From Goniomonas avonlea (lineage: Eukaryota; Cryptophyceae; Goniomonadida; Goniomonadaceae): DNA of 18,087 bases. Position 1 is the stretch's first letter. Each line of letters begins with the position of its first letter. The stretch is from assembly GCA_003573635.1 (NCBI GenBank), contig QUTJ01031768.1, positions 1-18,087 of the forward strand. Direction: 5' to 3'. A model generated the notes under the pieces. The model had not been told where the DNA came from. It saw nothing but the letters and a program-made list of their open reading frames with translations, and did not search any database. The translations under genes were made by a program, and so were the position numbers. This document shows, piece by piece, positions 7,934-17,800 of this stretch.

Positions 7934-8944
7934 ATGGGTCGCTCGGCATCTCCGTCGCCTCGCGGGCGCCGTTCTCCGTCACCTCGAGGACGCCGTTCTC
8001 CATCGCCAAAGAGGCGTCATTCTCCATCACCGCGTGGGCGCCGGTCTTCTCGTTCTCCTCGGCGACGCTCACGCTCTCCCATGTGAGTACCGGGGTGTCT
8101 CCTCTGATTGTTTGACCTTGGCCGCAGTGTGTCCCGCCCCACTGTCCCTTCCATCTTCGTTGGAAATCTTTCATACGATGTATCGGAAAGGTGAGTTCTC
8201 TTGACGTTCTGCCCAAGTTTCGTGGTGTGTGTAGCAGCTTGTTTTTGCCAGGCACAGACAACACCAAAACAGAGGTGTTAAGGTGTGATTTGGCTGCTCC
8301 TCGCTGGAATGTAACATGACTGAGGAATCGGATGGATGGTGGATGGGGAGTGGATCGGCGATGGATGGTGGATGAGGAGTGGATCGGCGGAGGTGACTGA
8401 GAACGTGGATGTGGAGCTTGAAGCGATTGGGCTGGAGCTGTGGATCCAGGGGTTCTGACCTCGGATTTTGTTCAACAGGGAGCTTGGCTATCAGTTCGAA
8501 CGCTACGGTCGCATCAAGAGCCTTGTGGTTGGCATGTGCGTAGGTTTGCAAACGATCTGGGGTGCTTAGCAGTTTCCAGGAATCGTCGCACGGGACAAAG
8601 CAGAGGTTACGCATTCCTTACCTTTGAACGCATGGATGATGCCGAAGAAGCCTTTGACAGGTGACAATTCTTTGTTCCTTCGGTGTGTTTTTCCGACCAG
8701 AATGAGCCAGAATGCAAGGTTACGTGATTGCTGGCCGCCCTCTCCGCCTTGACTGGGACAAGGGCTTGCAGGTGAAGAAGGACCTGGGTCTTGTGCGACC
8801 ACGTGATCGCAGGTACGTCAGGACGGCTGAGATCCGAACTGACTGTGCCGCAGTCGATCCCCGCGACGCCGTTCCCCTCGTCGCTCGCGGTCGCCGAGGA
8901 GATCTCGCTCTCGCTCTCGCTCGAGATCCCGTGGTCGCCACTGA
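7934..8944 (+). CDS. SR-family splicing factor with RS1-RRM-RS2 layout, complete, 6 exons, 180 aa
   Basis: Exons are 7934-8082, 8128-8190, 8479-8535, 8580-8660, 8711-8812 and 8854-8944. All five introns are GT-AG and all are phase 2, and every join restores a codon. Residues 1-49 are an RS domain built of SPRGRRSPSPKRRHSPS-like repeats. Residues 58-130 are an RRM with RNP2 IFVGNL at 59-64 and RNP1 RGYAFLTF at 98-105. Residues 151-180 are a second RS domain (RRSPRRSRSPRRSRSRSRS), and the protein ends at TGA 8942. RS domains on both sides of one RRM is the layout of Tra2; a single RRM with RS tails also fits SRSF10 and plant SCL proteins. Such proteins bind exonic enhancers and recruit the spliceosome in the nucleus. 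The 288-nt second intron is much longer than the others (44-50 nt) and could be a site of autoregulatory splicing, which is usual in this family. Confidence 0.88.
8331..8388 (+). repeat. 29-bp tandem duplication in SR-gene intron 2
   Basis: Two adjacent 29-bp units start GATGGATGGTGGATG and end GTGGATCGGC, at 8331 and 8360, differing by one base. Purine-rich GGA repeats of this kind can act as SR-protein binding sites, but that is only a suggestion here. Confidence 0.85.
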
Positions 8945-9251
8945 AAACTCTCTCGATTCTTCGGGTGCCAAGGTGCCCGTGAGATTTCTCAAACACCGCA
9001 TGGTGTCCGCGTACTCAGCTCGTTGTTGGCTTGTGCCGCGCGCGGGGCTGCAAACTTTTAAGCTTTCTGAATTTCATGTAAAACACATGCTCTTGCAGTC
9101 TCAATCGAACACCGACTGCAACAAAGCAGATAACAGCTTTTCAGCAACATGGAGGGCGTTTTAGCTTGGTGTTCACCTTGGAATGCGAAGAGGCGTTCTC
9201 CCATCCAGTCGATCCGAGGCTACAGCAGTGAGACAAATGCTGGCGGGTACC
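8945..9251. other. Intergenic, tail-to-tail SR gene / HTATIP2-like gene
   Basis: This 307-nt gap between convergent stop codons holds no feature I can support beyond ordinary 3' UTR sequence. Confidence 0.5.
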
Positions 9252-10197
9252 CTAGGGGCTACCGCAACGCAACGCTTGACCAGAAACGTCCTTAACAGCG
9301 CCGCCTCCTTCAATTACGGTCGTTCCGGTCACCGAACCGTCAAGCTGTTCCATCATCCTATTGACCATAGCCACAGCAATTGACAACGCACTAGCAGTGG
9401 TATACTGCCGAGGAATGAAAGGGTTGATTTTGTGGTTCAACCACCCAACAAACGCGGGCGTATTAGCATTGCCGGGATAGATGCCCGCAGGGCGCACCAG
9501 CGTCAGGCTCCGGAATCCAACCAAACCGGATTGCTGTTCCAGGACTCCTTTCACATACATATACCACCCACCACCAGCACCCGTTCGCGTAATAGGAGAC
9601 CATTGGGCCTTGGGGTCAGCGCCGATGGAGCTGAGAAGTGAGAAATGCTCAATCCCGCTCCGCTTGCACGCTCGTGCAAACCCAATTGGTACTGTCGCAT
9701 CGACTCTCAACAAGTCCTACGATTCTGATTATGCAAAAACACCCAACAACCACAACCGATTGAAGGCGTCTTACCTCCTTGGTCGCTTGACTGGCTCGAC
9801 CATGACCCTGAAGCATGAATGCTGCGTCGTGACCTGAGAAAGACTCGGCCTCGATGTTGTCCAAATCCACAACTCGAACCTGGACTCGACTGTCACCGAG
9901 GGCATCCATCTCAGGAAGAGGACGTCTTGACACGACAGTTAACTTGGCCAGCCGTTTGCACGCAAGGAGCGCCCTCACCAAGGGGAACCCAACTTGACCG
10001 GAACCACCAAGCACCACAACTCGCAAGGGCTTCGCCCCGTCCGTTTCATGGGCTGGCAAGAACCGACCGAGGTCAGATTCCCTTGGATCAGGAGCTGGTG
10101 GGCCGATCCAGAGCGCGAGCAGGACACTGCACAGGGCAGCCAACGCGACCCGAGAGCCGACCATTTTCGTGAAAAATTGAGATCGCGCTCTATCCAT
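9252..10197 (-). CDS. HTATIP2/FMP52-like NAD(P)-binding Rossmann protein, complete, 2 exons, 295 aa
   Basis: Exons are 10197-9775 and 9716-9252 (TAG). The 58-nt intron is GTAAGA...GTAG, phase 0. Residues 13-32 (VGSRVALAALCSVLLALW) form a hydrophobic signal or membrane anchor. A Rossmann fold starts at residue 59 with VVVLGGSGQVG, giving the dinucleotide-binding GxxGxxG at 64-70. Then follow SRRPLP, a central GHDAAFMLQG, the HFSLLSSIGAD strand at 165-175, and a YMYVK motif at 193-197 matching the Y-x-x-x-K catalytic pair of extended SDR enzymes. LVRPAGIYPG is the usual following segment. The order matches human HTATIP2 (TIP30) and yeast Fmp52. The true substrate of this family is poorly known. 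An alternative start at M12 (10164) would still retain the anchor. It is divergently paired with the MAPEG gene. Confidence 0.85.
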
Positions 10198-10317
10198 ATT
10201 TTACCGACGAATGAACAAAATCTGAAAACCTTGCTAATTTTCGTCGTTTGTTAACCATTCTACTAACGAACTTCGTCTATCTTCGTCAGCGGGTTGACGT
10301 CGTCGTGTCCACAAAAA
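10198..10317. promoter_or_regulatory. Shared divergent promoter, HTATIP2-like / MGST3-like
   Basis: Start codons at 10197 (-) and 10318 (+) leave only 120 nt for two 5' UTRs and any promoter. CGTC/GACG-containing motifs recur (near 10253, 10274, 10297), but no named factor site is clear. Co-expression of the two membrane-linked, redox-type enzymes is likely from geometry alone. Confidence 0.5.
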
Positions 10318-10916
10318 ATGCCAGTTCTTGAGGTGCGCGCGCGAAGTGCGTCGCGCTGAATAACTTGTTGGTTGCAGTTGACTGCCGACTTCGGATATGT
10401 TGTCGCTGTGGCACTTGCGTTTTACCTGCAGCAGGCGATCATTTTTGTGATCCCCATCGGAATAACTCGCAAGGCGACCGGTATCCAACCACCGACCCTG
10501 TGCGTTCATGACTCTTCAGGCTGTGTGGTTGACTCCATTGCAGGTACCCTCGGGACAGTCAAATCAAGGAGCTTAAGTTGTCCGACAGCAAGGTGGACAG
10601 GTACATGCGGGTCCAGCGTGTGCACCAGAACAGCCTCGAGTTCCTCGCGATTTTCTTGCCCATGCTGCTCGTTGCCGGGCTTCACGCTCCTCGAGAAGCA
10701 GCCATTGCTGGTGCTGTTACCTGGGTGGGCCGTTTGTTCACTGGTGTCGGCTATTGGTTCAGCGCAAAGGGCCGTCTCATGGGTGGGTGGTGAGTCTCGC
10801 CAGCATGTCTTATATTGTACCAGTAATTTTTGACCGTCTCCAGGTTCCACTTGGGCGAGTTCTACGTTCTCTATTTGGTGGGCCAATTTGCTTACACCTT
10901 GATCCGCTCTGCCTAA
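10318..10916 (+). CDS. Microsomal glutathione S-transferase 3-type MAPEG protein, complete, 4 exons, 151 aa
   Basis: Exons are 10318-10332 (five codons, MPVLE), 10378-10499, 10544-10789 and 10844-10916 (TAA). The donor at 10500 (GTGCGT) rather than the weaker GTATCC at 10481 is chosen because it joins in frame and restores the family motif PPTLYP. Length equals human MGST3 (152 aa). Four hydrophobic segments are visible: FGYVVAVALAFYLQQAIIFVI, FLAIFLPMLLVAGL, IAGAVTWVGRLFTGVGYWF, and FYVLYLVGQFAYTL. The hallmark QRVHQNSLE at residues 70-78 carries the R-x-H-Q-N-x-x-E signature used for glutathione binding. Members are ER or outer-membrane trimers that conjugate glutathione to lipid-like electrophiles or reduce lipid peroxides. 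The tiny first exon followed by a 45-nt intron is unusual but fits the conserved N-terminus. Confidence 0.9.
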
Positions 10917-11830
10917 GCCAGAAGTTTGTCGAGCGCGATACTTTTTCCTTCACCATTCTTTTGTCAGAATGCATCATAAAATCATGGTTTATCGGTTCCG
11001 AACCACACCCCTACCCGAGTCGCATCGCCCACCCCATTTTTTTTCTCGAACATCTTGCCTCGACCTTGATTTTCAGCATGCCCGCGGACGCTCTGAATTC
11101 CGAGCAGATGCTCACGCGAAAGGGTGAAGCTCTGTTTAGGGCTACACCTTTGTCGCGCCTCTCCGCTTACCTCGTTTTCGCCTCGAACGCTTTGTTTCGC
11201 ACTTGTATTCAGTGATCGGGCGTTCGAATAAAATTCTGACTGCAGATTTGACCTCGATTCGACTCGACTACAAAGATCCAGATAGAGCAGGGCCTAATAG
11301 GGCCCCTATTGCTCGTGAACTCCACTGCTCTGGTGTGGAGCATTCGTGGTAAGCCTCCACCCTTGAGTCCCCAACTCTGAGCAAGGGGAACATTTGACCA
11401 AGGGTCGAAGGGCGGTGCATTTGGTGAGAGCAGGCGGCTCGGCATAACACAATCACCTCCTTTGTTCAAGGGGCGACTGCAGCAGCATTAAACGGCAGGC
11501 TGAAACGCGGTTTTCAATGGCAGGGATGGCTCTCAAAGGAGGGAACCTTCGCAACGGGTCGGGTACCGTCTTTGCGTCTTTGAGTCTTTGAGAGACTCTT
11601 GTACAAGAACGAGATTCGAGTTGCGCGCCCTGAAATCCAAGTACATCCTTATTATTTCTGCTTCTCTCACGAGAGAAAGACCGTTTGGCCGTCCACCTGC
11701 GCTCGATTTCTCTTGCTGCATGACCCAAGGCATACCCCGGACCAGGGTCAATTTGACAACCCCAGACCCCCCATCATCACTGTCAGACTTGACCGGTGAC
11801 GGGCACGAGTTGTTCTTTTCATTTCCCAGA
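10917..11830. other. Intergenic between MGST3-like gene and RPN2
   Basis: About 900 nt without a gene I can support. AATAAA at 11227-11232 is the only canonical poly(A) hexamer, 311 nt past the MGST3-like stop. A small frame (11078-11215, 45 codons) ends just before it, but it has no recognisable protein features. A weak palindrome around AATAGGGCCCCTATT lies at about 11296-11310. The right end must hold the RPN2 promoter and 5' UTR. Confidence 0.45.
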
Positions 11831-14800
11831 ATGCGGCGGGTCGCGCTCATTGTTCTGGCGACAATTGCGCTGGTCGCGGCGTCTCAGGTGCGTCTCTCTT
11901 TGAGTGGTATCACCAAATCAGATCCTGACGCGATCGTGAAGACGTCGGGATTCAGCGCTGTTGTGTCGTCCCTCTCCAGTTTCCAGACCCAGGATGGTGG
12001 TTTCAGGATTACTTCCAACCCCAATGAGGAAGCTTCTCTTGAGGCAACCTCCCACGCGTTGTTTTTGTCCTCGCTGTACGGTTTGAAGAATCAGGTCGGT
12101 GGTTGGTGTTTGAACGGGACTGGCGCTTATTGGTTCTTCAGATCAACGCCGAGGAAGCCGCAAAGTATATTCAGGAACGCGAGAACAGCGATGGTGGTTA
12201 TGGGAAGAAGCGCAGCTGGGCGTCTGACATTGAGTCTGTTCGGTATGAGTCATGACGTCTTCTCTGATTGGCGTTGACATTCTGCAGCCACGCCCTTTTG
12301 GGCTACCAGCACCTGGGCTTGACTATCCCGAACTCGGAGCAGGCCATTTCTTTCGTGCAGTCCCTTTACGATGAGGTGCAATCCAGCAACCCTTTCTCCT
12401 TGTTTTTTGTTGCATGACTTTTTTTCTAGGAGAAGCACAGCTTCCGCAATCGCGCCGGTGAAAAGCCTGACCTCAAGTCCACTGCAATCGCTCTTGAATG
12501 CCTCAATATTCTTGGTGAACTCCAGGTATGCATGTACAAGGCATTTTTTCAGATGGCAGTTTTGTTGAAGCCCGATATAGCATTGGCCCGACAACAAGAT
12601 CGAGGCCATCAAGTCGTCTCTTGACAAGCACGCTGTGCGCAAGGGAGGAGTCGCGTATTTCTCCTTCCCCGAGGAGGAGTCCCTCAGCCTGGTGTCTGCC
12701 AACTATTATGGCATTGCACTCGGCGCTCTGGTCAACTATGATCTCAAGGATCTTACCCACTGGGCCGCGTGAGTTGAGCATTGGGTCACCTGTCCCGTGT
12801 GTGAACTTTACGCGCAGGTTCATCAAGGGCCAGCAGTCCCAGGATGGTGGTATCTTTGCGGACGCCGAGAAGTCGGTGAGATGTGCCCTTGATGACCAGC
12901 GCTCTTTTTGAGTGCTGACTTGTTCTTTTCTTCGACTCATCCACATCCAGACCGTGACTCTCGAGAGCACCACGCACGCCACTTCGTCTCTCCGTGCTCT
13001 TCAGACTCTTCGCGACAGCGATGCCAACTTCGTGGACACCCTTGATATCAAGGTTGGTGCTGCTCCGTCACCGTATCCATTGCACTCTTTCAATCCTGTA
13101 AGCGAACATCCGGGCGTTACCATCCCCCAGTGGGCCCTGTGTCCTTGTCTGCAATTTAGATGTTGTCGGGAGTGACAACCTGGGTGACATGTGTTTTGGT
13201 AGCAGCTGAATGCTTTTGACCTATGCTGGTTTCGCTCGAGTATTAACACTGCCTCAGGCGCTGCTCCGCTACTTGCACGCCACTCCCCGTGACCTGCGCT
13301 CCGCTGCTGCCGCCCACCTCGCTGTGGCGTCCACCAAGTCGTTCACTGACAACATGCGCACCTCGTTGTCGTACCTCCGTGCTGACTCGACCTCTGTGGG
13401 CGAGGACCTTGTCCAAGGCGAGCAGGTCCGTCATGGATGCGATTTTGCCGGTTTGGGCAGAGATTAGTGCCTAAGTGCCTGCGAAGGAGTTGCGACGCGG
13501 TCTGTTGTCGTGGTGGCCTGTGTTGTCGTGTGACCAGGATTTGTCTCCGACAGAGACAACAAACTAGTACTCCTTGTTGTTCGAGCTTTTATCCGGCTCA
13601 TCTTGACCGCCATGCTCGCCCCACGCCACTATAGCTTCTCCAAGCTCTCCAGATGCCACAACCAGTATCTTTGTCTTATACCACCACAGATCAAGCCCAT
13701 CTTGACCGTGACGACCTTCAACTCCATCCCCCACGCTGGCCTGGAAGTCGATGTTGAGGTTACCTTCCCCAAGTCTGTGGATGGCCAGCCTGGCCAGAAG
13801 CTTACCTCCAAGATGCAGTGGAGCCAGGTGCGTACCCCCCCCCCCGTTCTCCACTTGCCCTCTTTTTTCCTGTCTTTTGTGCTCCCCCCCTCTTCTCTAC
13901 TACCCTCCTCTTCTCTTGCTCCCATACCATGACAGGCCGTGGCATTCCTCGCCAGTGATTACAAAAACTCATGTCCATTGATTACCCATGATGTAACAAA
14001 CGGTTATGAGACTGAGGCGTCGTTCGCCAGACCTTTGCCAATCATGCCGGGCTCACTGCTGAAACGTGCGCCACAGGAGCACCAGCAGTATATGGCCGAC
14101 CAGGAATTCGACACCGCCGGCCATCTCGGTGACATCACCTTCGAGTACATCCTTCGCTGCTATGTCTCCACCCTCGGCGGCGTGATCTCCTTCGAGGTTT
14201 CTGACAAGAAGCGCATCGGCTACGCCATTGACGTGACTGCCGCCGCTTCATTCTCGGGCAAGGCCCTCTCCGCTGGTGAGCCTGTCGCTGTCCACACTGC
14301 CTTCGACTTCAAGGTCAAGCTGTCCAATGGCACTGAGCCCAACCTCGTGAGCGGCGCCTGGAAGGTCGAGTTCAAGGTGTTGGACGCCTCCGAGGTCGTT
14401 CTCGCGTCCAAGATTACCGATGGCGCCAAGAACACTGAGCCCATCGCCTTTGACTACACTCTCGAGGACGCCAAGCTGCCCAGGTCGGTGGCGTGAGCCG
14501 GAGGCTGGGGCAAGCTGGGAGTGGAGTGGGGTGGTGGGGAGGCAAGGGACTTGGGATTAGAGAATGCACTGGTGGAGTGGACGAGGCGGAGTGCTGGGAG
14601 CGACTTGAATGAGTGTGGAACCCTTGAATCCGTAGCTCCTCCTTTCTCTCAGCGCGGTCGACGAGCGTCAGTGATTACAAAAACTCATGTCCATTGATTA
14701 CCCGTGATGTAACAAACGGTTATGAGCCTGAGACGCTGCCCCCTCCGTTTTTGCCCTCGCAGCTGCGCGTCGGCGTGTCTAACACACACAACAGCGGCAA

Positions 14801-17800
14801 GATCACCTTCCTGGTTGCTGTCTCCAATGCCCAGGGAGTGCACACTTCCCACGCTACCCACTACCCGTTGTCGCTGCAAATGGTCGCAACTCAGATCCAG
14901 CTCGAGACCTCTGACGTCAAGGTATATCGTCCATCACTTGACCGCGGCTCGCTTTTCTCCCTGTGATGTAACAAACGGTTATGAGCCTGAGACGCTTTCC
15001 GCCCCCCCCCCCCCCCCTCCCTTCCCGTGCGCGCTGAGGTTGAGTTTAAGAAGCCTCCTTCATTCAACGTCCCTACTTCTGGCTCCTCTTTCCGTCACGA
15101 CAAGCGTCAGTGATTACCCGCGATGTTGTTCATCACCCGTGTCATCACGGGTGATGAACAAACGGTTATGAGACTGAGACGCTGTCCAATCCTCCGGAGA
15201 CGCTCAATCCTCCGGTTCATTCTGCACATTTCTTCCTGCCCTCCCCCGCCCCTTTTATCTGACAGTCTCTCTGTTTCTGTGACTGGTTCCTCCCCCTGGG
15301 CTGTCTCAAGCGTCAGTGATTACAAAAACTCATGTCCATTGATCACCCGTGATGTAACAAACGGTTATGAGCCTGAGACGCTGCCCGTCTGTCTTCCGAT
15401 CGCTCTCTTTTCAGTTCGGTTAGATTGCTCTGCCAACCCCCTTGGATGGCAAAAGCTCTCCTGTCTGCTGGCTCAGAGACCGAATGTCTCTCGTCCACAT
15501 TCAACCCTACGAATTTTCGTTTCTTCTACCACCGTATCCACTTTGCTTCTTCTTTTTCGCTCTCACACACACCTCGCTCACCCCACCATCCCAGTTTGGC
15601 GAGAAGGTCAAGGTCAGCATGCAGCCTGCCACTTTGGACGGGCGCACCGTCATCCCGTACCCCGCCGGCCCCAAGGTACGCTGTGCACTCCCCGGGACTA
15701 CGAGCGTTGTTCTATGTTTTCTCACTTGTGGCCCTATGACCCACGAAACCTCCTCCCGCCCAGTTTCCTTGACAATAACAAGTTTGGAGGAGAGGGTGAG
15801 AGGACGGAGTGGGACGGAGTGGGACGGAGGGAGAGAAAGTGCAGTCGCCTGGCTAACACTTGCTCACAGAATTCCCTGGCTTCCAAGCGGGTTTTCTACA
15901 TGGACGTGAAGTCGCCCGGCGGCGTGCTCCTCGACTCCATCAAGGGTGTTGCCCACGACACCAACGGCGCGTCCAAGTACGTCTTCGAGACCAGCGTCAA
16001 GGCTTCTTTGCAGTCGGTCGGCAAGAACCTCATCACCTTCCGCTACGCGCCTGCCTCCGGCGAGGGAGTCACCATTGTGCGCCCCACCCCCCAGTCCCCC
16101 CCCCCCCTCTCTTTGAACCGCGCTGAGGTTTAACAGTCGTTCCTTCCTTCAACGTTCCTTCTTCTGCCCGTCACGACAAGCGTCAGTGATTACAAAAACT
16201 CATGTCCATTGATTACCCGTGATGTAACAAACNGTTATGAGACTGAGACGCTTTCCATCCTTCCTCTCCTTCGCATTCCTCCTCCCGGCTCTACCCTTCA
16301 CTTTCCTCGTCCATGGACTGTCAAGCGTCAGTGATTACAAAAACTCATGTCCATTGATTACCCGTGATGTAACAAACGGTTATGAGACTGAGACGCTTTC
16401 CATCCTTCCTCTCCTTCGCATTCCTCCTCCCGGCTCTACCCTTCACTTTCCTCGTCCATGGACTGTCAAGCGTCAGTGATTACAAAAACTCATGTCCATT
16501 GATTACCCGTGATGTAACAAACGGTTATGAGACTGAGACGCTGTCCTGTCCTCCGGAGACGCTCAATCCTCTGGTTGATTCTTCACATTTCTTCCTGCCC
16601 TGCCTCCCTTCACATTTCTTCCTGCCCTGCCTTCCCTTCACATTTCTTCCTGCCCTGCCCTCCCGTCCTCCTCTGGCCCTCTCTCTCGCTTGCGTCGGTG
16701 ATCACAGAATTCATGTGCATTGATTCGTGGCAGTCGGGAGACTGAAACACCCATCACCCACCCTTTTACCGTCCCTCTGCCGACCTTTATCTGACTGGAA
16801 TCTCTGTTTCTGTGACTGGTTCCTCCCCCTGGGCTGTCAAGCGTCAGTGGTTACAAAAACTCATGTCCATTGATTACCCGTGATGTAACAAACGGTTATG
16901 CGCCTGAGACGCTGCCCGTCTGTCTTCCGATCGCTCCTCTGGGGTTGTTACTGTCTTGAGTGTCTCGGTGAATCCCGCAGCTCCCTTCTCTCATGCGATT
17001 TTTCTTTGTCTGGCTATTGACACTGCGTGTCCAGGCCAACTATGACACCGATGCCTCCGAGTTGTACGAGGATTCCCACTCCGCTGCCCTCAGCTACACT
17101 GTTGTTGCTGATTTGCGCATGGTCGACGTGACTGAGAAGCCGAGCCAGGTGTGTGCACTGTGGCGGTGCCCCTGGCCTAGCTTTGTGCTGCAGCCGTCTA
17201 TCTCTGCCGGAGCCTGGCTACATCGAAGAACTGGCTATCTCGAAGAAATCGTGCCATCTCGAAGAAATAGTGACGATCCCATTATAGCCGCGGCGATAGC
17301 CAGATCTGGCATGCGATAACGACGTGACGCCAGCCACCATCTCACAGTGACGGTCATGGCTGTCGACGAAATACTGATGTCCGTGATATTCGTATCCCAT
17401 CTCACATCGCTACTGCGACAGACGGACCTGGCATACGGCAGCGACATCTCCTTCCGCTTCGGGATCAAGGACGTCACCACCGGAAAGCGTGTCGGGGCTG
17501 GTGCCGGCGGCTCCGCCAACGCGTTTATGCTGCTGCAGCACTCGGAGGCTGGCCACAGCACCCCTATTGTCACTGCTCGTGAGGCTGCTCGCGCTGAGTT
17601 GGACGCCGCGGGCGCTCAGGTACGCTTGCTTCGACACTGCAGCTTCGTCGTATTTTCTGTGTTTAAGTCACACCACGCTTCGAATGGGCATTCATATGGC
17701 AATAGGTGTGATATAGGCCTCAGGAACAGTCTGACCATAACCGTTTGACTATGGGGTGAAGGCCAATAATCTCTCGCAGGTCGGATTTGCCATTCGGTGG

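Larger units (their letters stand above)
15029..15405 (+). repeat. Segments of RPN2 intron 11 shared with intron 13
   Basis: Four flanking blocks recur in intron 13. 15029-15102 resembles 16118-16178 (CGCGCTGAGGTT...CGTCACGACA). 15187-15237 resembles 16546-16600 (CTCCGGAGACGCTCAATCCT). 15253-15308 resembles 16785-16839 (CTGTTTCTGTGACTGGTTCC). 15383-15405 resembles 16914-16936. The element moved together with its flanks, by segmental copying between introns of one gene rather than by transposition of the 74-nt core. Confidence 0.75.
16179..16542 (+). repeat. 145-bp tandem array containing snoRNA-like copies 6-8
   Basis: The element plus a ~71-bp pyrimidine-rich spacer (starting TTCCATCCTTCCTCTCC) is repeated with an exact 145-nt period: element starts at 16179, 16324 and 16469. 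Apart from the N, units 6 and 7 are essentially identical, pointing to recent unequal exchange. Confidence 0.9.

Noticed and set aside
11078-11215. 45-codon frame starting at an ATG at 11078, ending 11 nt before AATAAA
   Set aside because: No recognisable protein features, no homologue recalled and no splice or promoter support. The hexamer may belong to the upstream MGST3-like transcript.
11588-11830. In-frame upstream extension of RPN2 to an ATG at 11588
   Set aside because: It would bury the clear signal peptide beginning at 11831, and the extension looks like untranslated sequence.
13939-16700. Repeated open frames reading SDYKNSCPLITRDVTNGY in each RPN2 intron element, as if a peptide repeat were encoded
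   Set aside because: The frame is simply free of stops in a near-identical 74-nt sequence. Copies lie between good donor and acceptor sites, in pyrimidine-rich introns, in differing frames relative to the exons, and the flanking peptides are low complexity.
13950-16913. The 74-nt element as a small inverted-repeat transposon (MITE) with AAGCGTC ends
   Set aside because: The terminal repeats are only 6-7 bp, no constant target duplication flanks the copies, flanks are shared between copies, and orientation is always sense. The C/D-box layout explains the same ends better. Not fully excluded.
17149-17421. RPN2 intron 14 with a CTGGCTATC / GATAGCCAG inverted pair and a repeated ATCTCGAAGAAAT, considered as another structured RNA
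   Set aside because: The inverted pair is only 9 bp with a long loop, and no C/D or H/ACA box pattern could be placed convincingly.
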